Part shown: positions 51,484 to 59,308 of the stretch, piece after piece
Layout: every line of letters starts with the position of its first letter
Numbering within the stretch: position 1 is the first letter of the stretch
Assembly (NCBI GenBank): GCA_002399405.1
Contig: DHDP01000018.1
Location: 125,339 to 189,338 of the forward strand
Origin: Treponema sp. UBA4873
GTDB taxonomy: Bacteria; Spirochaetota; Spirochaetia; Treponematales; Treponemataceae
Direction: 5' to 3'
DNA length: 64,000 bases
The notes under the pieces: generated by a model
Seen by the model: only the letters and a program-made list of their open reading frames with translations
Database searches by the model: none
What the model was told of the DNA's origin: nothing
Program-made: the position numbers and the translations under genes

Positions 51484-53382
51484 TTAACCGTTTTCTGCCA
51501 GACGCAGAATGTACAGCTGAACATACATATACAGCGCATCCTGATCTGTTATCTTCTGCATATTCGGTGTTTTGACGAGCGCTTCCGCAAGGCTTTCTAT
51601 ACGTTCGGCTGTGAATGTATGCGCGGAAATAGTGCGTATTACCTTGCGCATATAATCACGAATGAGCGAATTCACATCCTCCGTGAGCTGAGCGTAAGAT
51701 TCTTTTGCTATAAGCTTGTTCCACTGTTTGCAGTATGAATCGAGTTCGCGGTCGATTGTTGAACCCTCGGGAACGAAATGTCCTTCGAGATTTTTTGCAG
51801 CCTCCGCGAGCGCTTCCCTTCTTGTCATGTTTTTACCGCTTTTTCCCGGTTCTTTCTCTTTCCGCAGTTCGGAATCTTCTGATTTTATTTCATCTGCCGG
51901 TGATTTCGGCGGCCGCATGAAAAATCCGATAATCTGGGATATGACAGGAATAACATACCAGAACGGAAGCATTATTTTCGCATTTGAAAGAATTGACGAA
52001 TTGTCGAGCATAAGCAGCTTGCTGTACGGAAGCAGACGTCCGCCGGAAAAAAACTTGAAATCTCCCCCCTCTGTGTTATTCTGCATCTCGATGTCGAGCA
52101 GAGGAAGAAAATTCGAAGTGAGGAGCGCGTACAGAACGGGCGATGCCCTCCCGGTCTCCTTTTTGAGGCATTCTTCGAATTTCACCTTATCATGCATTTC
52201 AGGAAGCTTTTCGTAATGTTCGAGCGCTCTGAACCATTTATCTATAAGGTTTTTCTCGACTATATCATGCGCTTCATTGCACAGCCGCACGATGAGCGGA
52301 AAAACTTTTGTTTTATATACAAGGTAATGCGTACCGGAATCGACCTTGAATACAAGCAGCCGGGGCAGCTCGCTGTTTCTGCTTTCCGACGTGAGAGCCT
52401 CGAGAAAATTCTTGAGATCTTCATCAGAATACCGTCCGTGAAGCGGGATACCTTTCGCATCAGTCAGTTTCAGAATTGCCTGCATCGAGTAGAAATACGG
52501 CGGTTTATTGAGCGCCTGCTCCAGATCACGCAGCGCATCCTGTTTCTGATGCTGTTTTTGAATTCTGTTTTTAAGCATCAACAGATAAAGCTCCGAAATC
52601 GCGACGGACTGCAGCAGATTTATATCCTCGAGAGTCATATCCTTTACTTTTTCGAAATCCTGACGGATGAAATAGCAGAGCTGACTCCAGAAGTAGAAAG
52701 AATCGCCCGACGATTCCACCGACTGCACGGCGCTGTCCGGCCTGCTCACAAACTGTTCGAAGAACGTCTTCGTCGAAATTTCTTTTCCGGGATTTGCGTT
52801 GCGGAGTTTTTTCAGAAAATAGTCGTGATATTCTTCTTTTTTGAGCATTGCCCGGAGTTTTGCCATTGCCGCGTCGGTGAGAACATTTACGGGAACGCAT
52901 TCCGGAAACAGAATTGCCGGTGCGTCGTGCGGCAGCTGTAAACAGTACAACAGAGGAGACTTAAGATCCTGTTTCGCAAATAAAACGGGGAGATGATCCG
53001 CGGCATTTTCCCTTTCTATTGCTTCCAGCGGCACCTGTTTGGGCAGGTCCGTAATCGACGGAAACGGGACGGAAGAATTGAGCGAAATTTCCTTATATCT
53101 TTGTGCGTACTGGGCCGTAAAGTACATGATGACGATGACGGTCAGTTTGTCCGGCGCGCGGTCGAGAAAATATACAAGATGTTTTTCCGCAAGTTTCTCG
53201 AGTTCTGCCCGAACAGCATCTTCCGTGTTACCGAGATATTTTATAAGTTCAGCCTGTTCTTCAACATGATGTTCCGCATATCGTTTTATATAGTCGCAGA
53301 AATCACGAAAGTTGACAAAGGCCGACCCCTGTCTGGTCGCATAAAAACGAAGCAGCGTTCCCAAATTTGCTGATGTAGACAT
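51484..53382 (-). CDS. Large hypothetical protein with one membrane segment
   Basis: 632 residues, mostly helical, no recognised family. One clear hydrophobic segment, IMLPFWYVIPVISQIIGFFM (about residues 470-490), is followed by a Lys/Glu-rich stretch with PADEIKSEDSELRKEKEPGK and a helical C-terminus. It may be a membrane-anchored cytoplasmic protein. The promoter (TTGCGG, 17 bp, TACAAT on the minus strand) has its -10 six bases before the ATG and there is no ribosome site, so translation is predicted to be leaderless. It lies upstream of ssb on the same strand, 157 bp away. Confidence 0.75.
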   Translation of the reverse strand: MSTSANLGTLLRFYATRQGSAFVNFRDFCDYIKRYAEHHVEEQAELIKYLGNTEDAVRAELEKLAEKHLVYFLDRAPDKLTVIVIMYFTAQYAQRYKEISLNSSVPFPSITDLPKQVPLEAIERENAADHLPVLFAKQDLKSPLLYCLQLPHDAPAILFPECVPVNVLTDAAMAKLRAMLKKEEYHDYFLKKLRNANPGKEISTKTFFEQFVSRPDSAVQSVESSGDSFYFWSQLCYFIRQDFEKVKDMTLEDINLLQSVAISELYLLMLKNRIQKQHQKQDALRDLEQALNKPPYFYSMQAILKLTDAKGIPLHGRYSDEDLKNFLEALTSESRNSELPRLLVFKVDSGTHYLVYKTKVFPLIVRLCNEAHDIVEKNLIDKWFRALEHYEKLPEMHDKVKFEECLKKETGRASPVLYALLTSNFLPLLDIEMQNNTEGGDFKFFSGGRLLPYSKLLMLDNSSILSNAKIMLPFWYVIPVISQIIGFFMRPPKSPADEIKSEDSELRKEKEPGKSGKNMTRREALAEAAKNLEGHFVPEGSTIDRELDSYCKQWNKLIAKESYAQLTEDVNSLIRDYMRKVIRTISAHTFTAERIESLAEALVKTPNMQKITDQDALYMYVQLYILRLAENG

Positions 53383-53388
53383 GTAGAC

Positions 53389-53417
53389 ATTGTAGCAGTA
53401 AAAAATGCTTTCCGCAA
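53389..53417 (-). promoter_or_regulatory. Promoter of large hypothetical gene (leaderless)
   Basis: Minus strand: TTGCGG (53412-53417), 17 bp, TACAAT (53389-53394), then six bases to ATG at 53382. Confidence 0.65.
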
Positions 53418-53492
53418 CTTCAATTTAAGGTACGATCCCATTCCGGGACTTGCAGGAGAGACCGTATAAGAATAAAATGAAATAATCAACAG

Positions 53493-53512
53493 CCTCGACC
53501 CAAGGGTCGAGG
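53493..53512. repeat. REP-like palindrome 1
   Basis: CCTCGACCC, AA, GGGTCGAGG: a perfect 9-bp hairpin with a two-base loop. It lies 29 bp before a second GC-rich palindrome. No T-run follows. Confidence 0.7.
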
Positions 53513-53540
53513 TATGTTGTTCTCTAAAGGTATTGCAGTC

Positions 53541-53587
53541 GGGATTTAATACCCTTCATACGCCCCAAGGGGCGGGGTATTAAACCC
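53541..53587. repeat. REP-like nested palindrome 2
   Basis: Outer arms TTTAATACCC (53545-53554) and GGGTATTAAA (53575-53584), flanked by GGG/CCC, enclose CGCCCC-AA-GGGGCG (53561-53574). The AA loop is shared with palindrome 1. Such paired palindromes resemble REP sequences moved by IS200-like (RAYT) transposases; no transposase gene is present here. Confidence 0.7.
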
Positions 53588-53616
53588 TCCTCACGAATAA
53601 AATCAGAAGGACTAAA

Positions 53617-54768
53617 ATGAATTCAAAACGCATGAAGAATCTTCATCCGTATGTGCCGGGTGAACAACCTCAAGACAGGGAATATATAAAGCTCAACGCA
53701 AACGAGAATCCGTATCCGCCGTGTGCTGAAGTTGTTTCGGCCGTTGCTGATTTTGTGACCGGTTATCCGGAAAAGCTCGGACTGTATCCAGATCCTGATT
53801 CGCTTGTTCTGCATGAAGCGATTGCCGGCATGATTAACAGAACGGGCGGCGTTCTCTGCCGCGCCGTATCCGACGGAAAACAGTGCCGGCCCGCGGAACA
53901 GGACAAAATTCCGTTTACAGTCACGCCCGACATGATTTACAGCGGCAACGGCAGCGACGAAGTTCTTTCGTTCGTCTTCTATGCGTTTTTCGACAGCAGC
54001 AGAAGACTCGTCGTGCCGGAATTTTCGTACAGCTTTTATCCCGTATACGGCGGGTTCTATAACATTCCGCTCGATCCGGTAAAGCTCAACGGCGACTGGA
54101 CGCTCGATACGGCAAAAATGGCGGCGCATGAAAGACGGAACAGATCGGGCATCATTTTTGCAAATCCGAACGCGCCGACAGGACGAGGCCTTACCCGCAG
54201 AGAGGTGCGCGAAATGCTCCTGAATACGCGGAGAGACAAAGTGTTCGTAGTTGACGAAGCATACGTCGATTTCGGCGGCGAAAGCTGCATTCCGCTGCTC
54301 GCGGAGTTTCCGAATCTTCTGATTGTGCGCACGTTCAGCAAGAGCCTGTGCAGCGCGGGCATGCGTCTCGGCTACATCGTCGCTTCTCCGGAGCTTGTAC
54401 GGACTGTTACAACGGTGAAAAATTCGCTCAATCATTTTCCGATAGACGCAGTGGCTCAGGTTGCAGGGAGTACGGCCTGCGCCAACGATGCGTATTACGC
54501 GGACTGCGCGAAGAAAATTACCGTCGAACGGGAGAAGTTTACAAGCTTCCTTCAGGCGCTCGGCTGGGACGTCGTTCCTTCGCAGACTAATTTCGTGTTT
54601 GTGAAAAAGAACGGCATCGGCGGCGAAGAGGCATACCGGAAAATAAAGGAGCATGGAATTCTCGTGCGCCATTTTGCGACAAATGGAATTGAGGATTATC
54701 TCCGCATAACAATCGGAACGGCCGGCCAGATGCAGACGCTCTGCACTGCGATGGAGCATATTTTATAG
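53617..54768 (+). CDS. hisC: Histidinol-phosphate aminotransferase-like enzyme
   Basis: 383 residues. A fold type I PLP enzyme: LNANENPYPP near the start, YSGNGSDEVLSF for cofactor phosphate, FANPNAPTGRGL, VVDEAYVDFGG and the Schiff-base Lys242 in RTFSKSLCSAGMRLGY. It transfers an amino group to imidazole-acetol phosphate in histidine synthesis. An insertion of about 25 residues (TGGVLCRAVSDGKQCRPAEQ, around 86-105) is unusual. No other his genes are nearby, so a role with aromatic or other amino acids is also possible. GAAGGA precedes ATG 53617. Confidence 0.85.
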   Translation: MNSKRMKNLHPYVPGEQPQDREYIKLNANENPYPPCAEVVSAVADFVTGYPEKLGLYPDPDSLVLHEAIAGMINRTGGVLCRAVSDGKQCRPAEQDKIPFTVTPDMIYSGNGSDEVLSFVFYAFFDSSRRLVVPEFSYSFYPVYGGFYNIPLDPVKLNGDWTLDTAKMAAHERRNRSGIIFANPNAPTGRGLTRREVREMLLNTRRDKVFVVDEAYVDFGGESCIPLLAEFPNLLIVRTFSKSLCSAGMRLGYIVASPELVRTVTTVKNSLNHFPIDAVAQVAGSTACANDAYYADCAKKITVEREKFTSFLQALGWDVVPSQTNFVFVKKNGIGGEEAYRKIKEHGILVRHFATNGIEDYLRITIGTAGQMQTLCTAMEHIL

Positions 54769-54838
54769 GAGAATGAAAGATTGCGGGCAGTCGCGCAGCA
54801 ATCATGAATGTCTCGTATTGGAAACAAAGCGGAGCTTT
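54767..54838 (+). repeat. Dispersed hairpin repeat, copy B
   Basis: Matches 20347-20413 read on the minus strand: AGGAGAATGAA, then GATTGCGGGCAGT with its GCAATC partner, then CGTATTG and CAAAGC. It starts on the hisC stop and fills the gap to the phosphodiesterase gene. It also contains an AAAGC/GCTTT hairpin not complete in copy A. Confidence 0.75.
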
Positions 54839-54866
54839 GTTAACTTTTTTTTATAGGAGAATGTGT

Positions 54867-55556
54867 ATGAAATTTTTAGTTATATCGGATCTGCACGGAA
54901 ATATACCGATGCTCGACAAGCTCGACGGCGAGTTCAAATCAGCCGATGCGGTGCTGTTCGCGGGGGACTTTGCAGAGTTCAATCATCCTGAAACCGGAAC
55001 GCCCTCGCTCGAAGCGCTGTGCAAAAAACACGAAACGATTTTTTCCGTCATCGGAAACTGCGACGAACCCGATTTCCTTGAGGAAATCGAAAAGAAGGAT
55101 ATCAGTGTCGAAGATACACTCGTGTATCACGACGGATTATACTTTGCGGGAAGCGGCGGCGGCAGCGAATTTAAGGGGACGACGCCGAACGAACGGACCG
55201 ACGAGGAACTGCTCTCCGATTTCAACATTGTGGAAAATACGAAAGAAGGCGGCGGGGACGGACGCTGGAATAACCTTATCCTCATCATGCACAATCCGCC
55301 GAAAGACACGAAGTGCGACGCCGTGAGTCCGACCGTGCACGTCGGTTCCCCGCTGCTCCGCAGATTCATCGAAGAGAAAGCGCCGCTCGCCGTCGTTACC
55401 GGTCACATCCACGAAGCCGTTGCGATAGACACAATCGGCGGCACTGTCGTCATTAATCCCGGCCCGCTTGCGGACGGATGCTATGCGGTCATGGAAGTTG
55501 AAAAAGACGGCGGCGTCTGGAAAGTAACGCGTGCCGGGCTGAAGAAGGCTGATTGA
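54867..55556 (+). CDS. YfcE/MJ0936-type metallophosphoesterase
   Basis: 229 residues from ATG 54867, eight bases after TAGGAGA. The calcineurin-like metal motifs are in order: VISDLHGN, LFAGDFAEF, GNCDEPD, MHNPP and TGHIHEA. It hydrolyses phosphodiesters; relatives act on cyclic nucleotides or small model substrates and the natural substrate is unclear. It is longer than the usual 160-185 because of an insert around residues 60-150. Confidence 0.85.
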   Translation: MKFLVISDLHGNIPMLDKLDGEFKSADAVLFAGDFAEFNHPETGTPSLEALCKKHETIFSVIGNCDEPDFLEEIEKKDISVEDTLVYHDGLYFAGSGGGSEFKGTTPNERTDEELLSDFNIVENTKEGGGDGRWNNLILIMHNPPKDTKCDAVSPTVHVGSPLLRRFIEEKAPLAVVTGHIHEAVAIDTIGGTVVINPGPLADGCYAVMEVEKDGGVWKVTRAGLKKAD

Positions 55557-55570
55557 TTCGTGCGGAGAAA

Positions 55571-56545
55571 TTATCTGCTCGAACAGATTCTGAATCCCAT
55601 GTAATTGTAGACTTCGTTGGGATCGTACGAGTAGCGGTCGCCCGCGAAGATGAACGCAGTGTACGGCGACCAGCTGCCTCCGCGGCTTACCCGCTGTGAA
55701 CCGTAATCAGGCCCGGCCTCGCGTTTCCCTTTTTCCTGTTCCGTATAATCCGCGAACCAGTCCCAGCAGAATTCAAGCACGTTGCCGCTCATGTCGTACA
55801 GGCCGGCGCCGTTTGCATTTCCGGAACCTGCCGCCGGCGGAGCGTCGGGTGTAAAAACCGTTCCCGCAGTTCCGACAGTGCGGGTCATGTTTGTATTTAT
55901 GTCGAGCCACGCAACAGTCTGTTCGCTCTTGACTCGTACGTCGCCTTTCAGGCTGTCGTCTTCCTGACCGCTGGCATAATCTCCGCGCTGGAATCCCGTT
56001 TTCATGACGCGCGCGGCATATTCCCATTCCGTTTCGGTCGGAAGCCGGTAACCGTCCGCATCCCAGTCGCAGACCGCGAGATCGCAGGCCGCCGTGTCGG
56101 AGGAATCGCGGAGAACTTTCCTTTTGTATGTGTAGCAGGGCGTCCTGCCCTCGATTTCGCTGAGCGCGTTGCACCATACGACCGCATCATACCAGCTTAT
56201 CATCGTGACGGGTTGCAGACTGCCGGCATCGGTCGGAAAGCGGCCTCGTCTTCCTGCAGAACCTTCCTGTCCCGGATTTGCAAAAGCGTATCCGCGTTTT
56301 TCGGCTTCGACCCGTGTGCGGAACCACAATGCGTACGTCGTTTCATATTTGTTGATTTCGAACGGCTCGACATACCGCACCGCCGTGTAAGACTGGCTGT
56401 TGTCGCCGATAACGAAGGAACTTTCTTTTCCTGACGTCCTCGCAAGCTGAACCATATCGATGTCGTGAAAGGAATTTGATGCCGTCTGAGCGGCGAGAGG
56501 CAGCAGCACCACTGCGAACAGCGCAGAAACACTGATTTTTTTCAT
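55571..56545 (-). CDS. Secreted SUMF1/formylglycine-generating-enzyme-like protein
   Basis: 324 residues from ATG 56545 behind AAGGAGG. Signal peptide MKKISVSALFAVVLLPLAAQ, probably cleaved. The C-type-lectin-like SUMF1 fold has FEINKYETTYALWF, MISWYDAVVWCNALSE, GYRLPTETEWEYAAR, GLYDMSGNVLEFCWDWF and VSRGGSWSPY...GFRI. Spirochaetes carry many such proteins. The paired copper-binding Cys of true formylglycine enzymes is not evident near the C-terminus, so a structural or other binding function is as likely as enzyme activity. It follows corA by two bases. Confidence 0.82.
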   Translation of the reverse strand: MKKISVSALFAVVLLPLAAQTASNSFHDIDMVQLARTSGKESSFVIGDNSQSYTAVRYVEPFEINKYETTYALWFRTRVEAEKRGYAFANPGQEGSAGRRGRFPTDAGSLQPVTMISWYDAVVWCNALSEIEGRTPCYTYKRKVLRDSSDTAACDLAVCDWDADGYRLPTETEWEYAARVMKTGFQRGDYASGQEDDSLKGDVRVKSEQTVAWLDINTNMTRTVGTAGTVFTPDAPPAAGSGNANGAGLYDMSGNVLEFCWDWFADYTEQEKGKREAGPDYGSQRVSRGGSWSPYTAFIFAGDRYSYDPNEVYNYMGFRICSSR

Positions 56546-56547
56546 CT

Positions 56548-57519
56548 TCAGTTTTTCCTCCTTCGTGGAAGTTTTTGTACGGACGAATGGTCTCGCAGCA
56601 TATATGCCGTGATGATTGTAGTCAGCAGACAGACGCCGGAAATCGCGAACATGCCTATCCATCCGTTGTGTGCGAACGGAAGCGGAACGTTCATGCCGAA
56701 AAAGCTCGTTATGAAAGTGGGGACCATAAGCACCAGGTTTATAACGGTGAGTTTTTTCATGATGACGTTGAGGTTGTTCGAAATGACGGACGTGAACGTA
56801 TCCATAAGACTTGTAAGAATGTTGCTGTACGTATCCGCCATTCCCATCGCCTGCCGGTTATCGATTTCGATGTCGTCGAACCAGTCGTTGTCGTCGTCGT
56901 CGAAAGTCATCAGTTTTGTTTTACGCAGTTTTGTGAGCAGAAGCTGATTGCTCGAGAGCGATGTCGTGAAATATTCAAGCGATTTCTGCAGATTGAGCAT
57001 CCTGATGATTTCCTTATTTTCAATGGAGCCCTGCAGGTCGCGCTGAATTGCCGAAGTCTGTTTGTTTATTTCCTTGAGGTATTTGAGAAAAGTAATGTCC
57101 GCCCTGCTGAGCAGTCTGATGATGAATGCCGGAAAATCGGCAAGCTCGATTCCCTTTACCCGGCCCGACGAAATATCCTCAAGTACTTCATTGTTCGAGC
57201 CGCAGATTGTGATAATCGTGTTTCCCTCAATGATGATGCCGATCGGAATAGTGTAATAGGGAACATCGGCGTTCGCTTCGTAAATGGGGATGCGCACGAT
57301 TGTGAGCACATATGTGTCGCCGTCTTCGATACGGGAGAGTTCGTCGGGATCGAGGATATCAGTTATGTGGTCGTAATCAATACCGCAGCTTGCTTCGAGC
57401 AGCGACGAATCAATGTTCGTCACGTTACGGGCATCGACCCAGACGGCTGCGGAAGAATCTATCTGATTTTTATTAACGCGTAAAAATTGTCCGTCTTTCT
57501 GCTGCCAGTATGTAATCAT
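56548..57519 (-). CDS. corA: CorA-like magnesium/divalent cation transporter
   Basis: 323 residues. A large cytoplasmic N-domain (about 1-250) and two C-terminal membrane helices, the first followed by the pore signature YGMN variant FFGMNVPLPF. The acidic run FDDDDNDWFDDIEIDN (about residues 210-225) is typical of the CorA willow helices. It lets Mg2+ (or Co2+) enter the cell. ATG 57519 fits the family start MITYWQQKDGQFLRV, but no clear ribosome site is seen and the frame is open upstream to 57630. Confidence 0.88.
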   Translation of the reverse strand: MITYWQQKDGQFLRVNKNQIDSSAAVWVDARNVTNIDSSLLEASCGIDYDHITDILDPDELSRIEDGDTYVLTIVRIPIYEANADVPYYTIPIGIIIEGNTIITICGSNNEVLEDISSGRVKGIELADFPAFIIRLLSRADITFLKYLKEINKQTSAIQRDLQGSIENKEIIRMLNLQKSLEYFTTSLSSNQLLLTKLRKTKLMTFDDDDNDWFDDIEIDNRQAMGMADTYSNILTSLMDTFTSVISNNLNVIMKKLTVINLVLMVPTFITSFFGMNVPLPFAHNGWIGMFAISGVCLLTTIITAYMLRDHSSVQKLPRRRKN

Positions 57520-57696
57520 TTTTTCAGATGCCCTTATAAAATAGTACCAGAAAAAGCGGTGAAGCGCAACAAAGTAAAAAATCAAAACAAAAAAACATTT
57601 TTTTCCTGAAAAACTTCCGTTTTTTGCCATTTCAACGCTATTTAAACAGTGAACAAATTTGAGCGGTGGAATATTGCTGAACGGAGGTAATAACCG

Positions 57697-58311
57697 ATGA
57701 TGAAAAATCCGCTTCCGATGGACGGGCTGGGATTTAACGTGCGGCAGATACGAATAGCAGCTGAAATGGCGGGAGAAAAGAACGGCCTCATCGTTATATG
57801 CGGCCCGAAAAAAGCAGGTAAGGCCGCGACGGTCGAGGCGCTTTTACTGCTTGTAAAACGGGAGTGCGGCGCAGAGATTGTCGTAACGGGGGAAATATGC
57901 GGTGCGGAAAGTGCGCAGACAGCAGTGCGGGCGTCGCTTGCCGGAAGTCTTGTGCTGGCGACGCTGCAGGCGGACGACACTGCGGGCGCCTTTATGCGCC
58001 TGGTCGATTTCGGTGTCGAGCCGTCGGTGCTTGCTTCGGTATTAAAAGGCGTAATCGTGCAGAAACTTGTCCGCAGAAACAAAGAGGTGATACTGCTTGC
58101 GGACGTTGCATCTGTCCGTAAAAACCTCAGTGACGCAGCGGTACGCCGCTGTACGGCAGACGATTTGAACGACTGTTTTTTGCACTGCACGAACGTGATA
58201 AGCGAAATATTAAAGTCAATAAAATGTCTGCCGCGTCCCGTATACATAAACCGCCGGAGACAAGCGTCAGACCGGATGTACCGGGAAGCCGCACCCCGGA
58301 GACAGAATTAG
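57697..58311 (+). CDS. Decayed GspE/PilB-like secretion ATPase fragment
   Basis: 204 residues from ATG 57697 behind GGAGG. It aligns with the C-terminal ATPase core of type II secretion / type IV pilus ATPases: LGF, GLIVICGPKKAGKAATVEALLLL (Walker A, where GPTGSGKTTT is usual), GEICGAESAQTAVRASLAGSLVLATLQADDTAGAFMRLVDFGVEP and LKGVIVQKLVRR. The stretch with the Asp box, Walker B lead-in and PDxIMVGE is shortened, the N-terminal domains are absent and the zinc tetracysteine is missing. The P-loop lacks its Thr/Ser. It is therefore probably inactive or regulatory. Two unknown genes follow. Confidence 0.6.
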   Translation: MMKNPLPMDGLGFNVRQIRIAAEMAGEKNGLIVICGPKKAGKAATVEALLLLVKRECGAEIVVTGEICGAESAQTAVRASLAGSLVLATLQADDTAGAFMRLVDFGVEPSVLASVLKGVIVQKLVRRNKEVILLADVASVRKNLSDAAVRRCTADDLNDCFLHCTNVISEILKSIKCLPRPVYINRRRQASDRMYREAAPRRQN

Positions 58312-58326
58312 TAAGGAGATGAAAAA

Positions 58327-58680
58327 ATGAGGAGAAAAGAAAGCATGGGAGAACAGAATCTCCGTACGGCAGAAAATCTGCGTGTACCGGAACTTTCGCA
58401 ATTCCTGCAGCAGAGACGGCCGCCGTTGGAAAAACATCGCAGGAAGCCGGCGTCTTCCGCTCACGTGCCGGAACAGCGGCAGAAAATGATACGGTACGGA
58501 TACCGTAATTCTGCAGGGGGTTCCGTCCGCCGTCCTTTTCTGATTGCGGACAATTTATTCCGGTTGAAGTCTGTCCGTCTGTCCTGCGCACAGCGCCGGT
58601 ACGCGATCAGATTCGGGAAAAGCGGGACGGAATTTACAGTGCATGTAAAATATCAGACCATTCCGGGAGGGAAACGATGA
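58327..58680 (+). CDS. Hypothetical basic protein
   Basis: 117 residues, very rich in Arg and Gln, no signal peptide. AAGGAG lies nine bases before ATG 58327 and the stop overlaps the next start as ATGA, so it is likely to be translated. The end (RRYAIRFGKSGTEFTVHVKY) is beta-like. It lies 15 bases after the GspE-like gene. No family recognised. Confidence 0.5.
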   Translation: MRRKESMGEQNLRTAENLRVPELSQFLQQRRPPLEKHRRKPASSAHVPEQRQKMIRYGYRNSAGGSVRRPFLIADNLFRLKSVRLSCAQRRYAIRFGKSGTEFTVHVKYQTIPGGKR

Positions 58681-59114
58681 AAAACAAGGCTGCATTTGTT
58701 GCTGTTTGTTTTCTGCTTTTTCCCCGCGGGCACTTTTCATATGCGCGCGATATGTGTCCGTACAGCATTGACGGCTATGTATCACTGTCTTCAGAGTCGG
58801 CCGCGTTCAAATATGCGGGAATGAACATCACCTTTTATAATAAAACCGGTAAAGACATAAAGCGCATCACATTCAATTTCTTTTTATATGACGAGGACGG
58901 AAATCCTCCTTTTCCGGGAAACAACTGCATTACAGTCGACTGCGTGCAGGCAGTGAAAGCGTACGACACAGTTGATTTCTGCGTGAGCCTGGACGAATAC
59001 ATGGTAACCGTTCCCGATGAACCGTATCAGACCGATTTTTTATACGCGGGCAGAATTGAATACGAAGACGGAACCGTATGGGAAGATCCGTACGGATTAT
59101 ACGTCATGGAGTAA
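58677..59114 (+). CDS. Hypothetical exported protein
   Basis: 145 residues. MKNKAAFVAVCFLLFPRGHFSYARD looks like a signal peptide, cleaved near residue 23. The mature part is beta-rich (AAFKYAGMNITFYNKTGKDI, TFNFFLYDEDG, FLYAGRIEYEDGTVWEDPYG) with three Cys, suggesting a small immunoglobulin-like periplasmic or surface domain. GGGAGG is upstream in the preceding gene, and the starts overlap. Function unknown. Confidence 0.65.
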   Translation: MKNKAAFVAVCFLLFPRGHFSYARDMCPYSIDGYVSLSSESAAFKYAGMNITFYNKTGKDIKRITFNFFLYDEDGNPPFPGNNCITVDCVQAVKAYDTVDFCVSLDEYMVTVPDEPYQTDFLYAGRIEYEDGTVWEDPYGLYVME

Positions 59115-59136
59115 AACGTACGGCAATTATACACGG
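59114..59136 (-). repeat. ACGTACGG dispersed repeat (minus orientation)
   Basis: AAACGTACGGCAATTATACACGG begins on the last base of the preceding stop codon, exactly as at 37379-37401. Complement copies lie at 33683-33705 and 38452-38474. Confidence 0.75.
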
Positions 59137-59148
59137 GTACTATTAGCA

Positions 59149-59271
59149 GGATAAAAAATCTGCGGGTCCCAGCGACGGCAAAAAAAACAGGGGCTCCCCT
59201 CGCTTCTCGCGGCTGAAGCCGCTTGGCTCGGACCCCGCTTTTTTTGCCTGCGTCCCGCAGATTTTTTATCC
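59149..59271. repeat. Long nested inverted repeat between convergent genes
   Basis: Perfect 18-bp outer arms (59149-59166 and 59254-59271), imperfect inner arms (59177-59193 and 59233-59248) with A8/T7 tracts, and a GCGGCT-GA-AGCCGC core (59209-59222). The whole 123 bp folds into one long hairpin and can stop transcription in both directions. It sits between the exported protein gene and convergent glyA. Confidence 0.8.
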
Positions 59272-59308
59272 CTCTTGCTGCATCTGAAATAATTACCGGC
59301 GTTGATTA

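Noticed and set aside
51327..51539. Longer ssb start
   Set aside because: The extra 71 residues have no OB-fold character, and ATG 51326 has AAAGGAG at ideal spacing.
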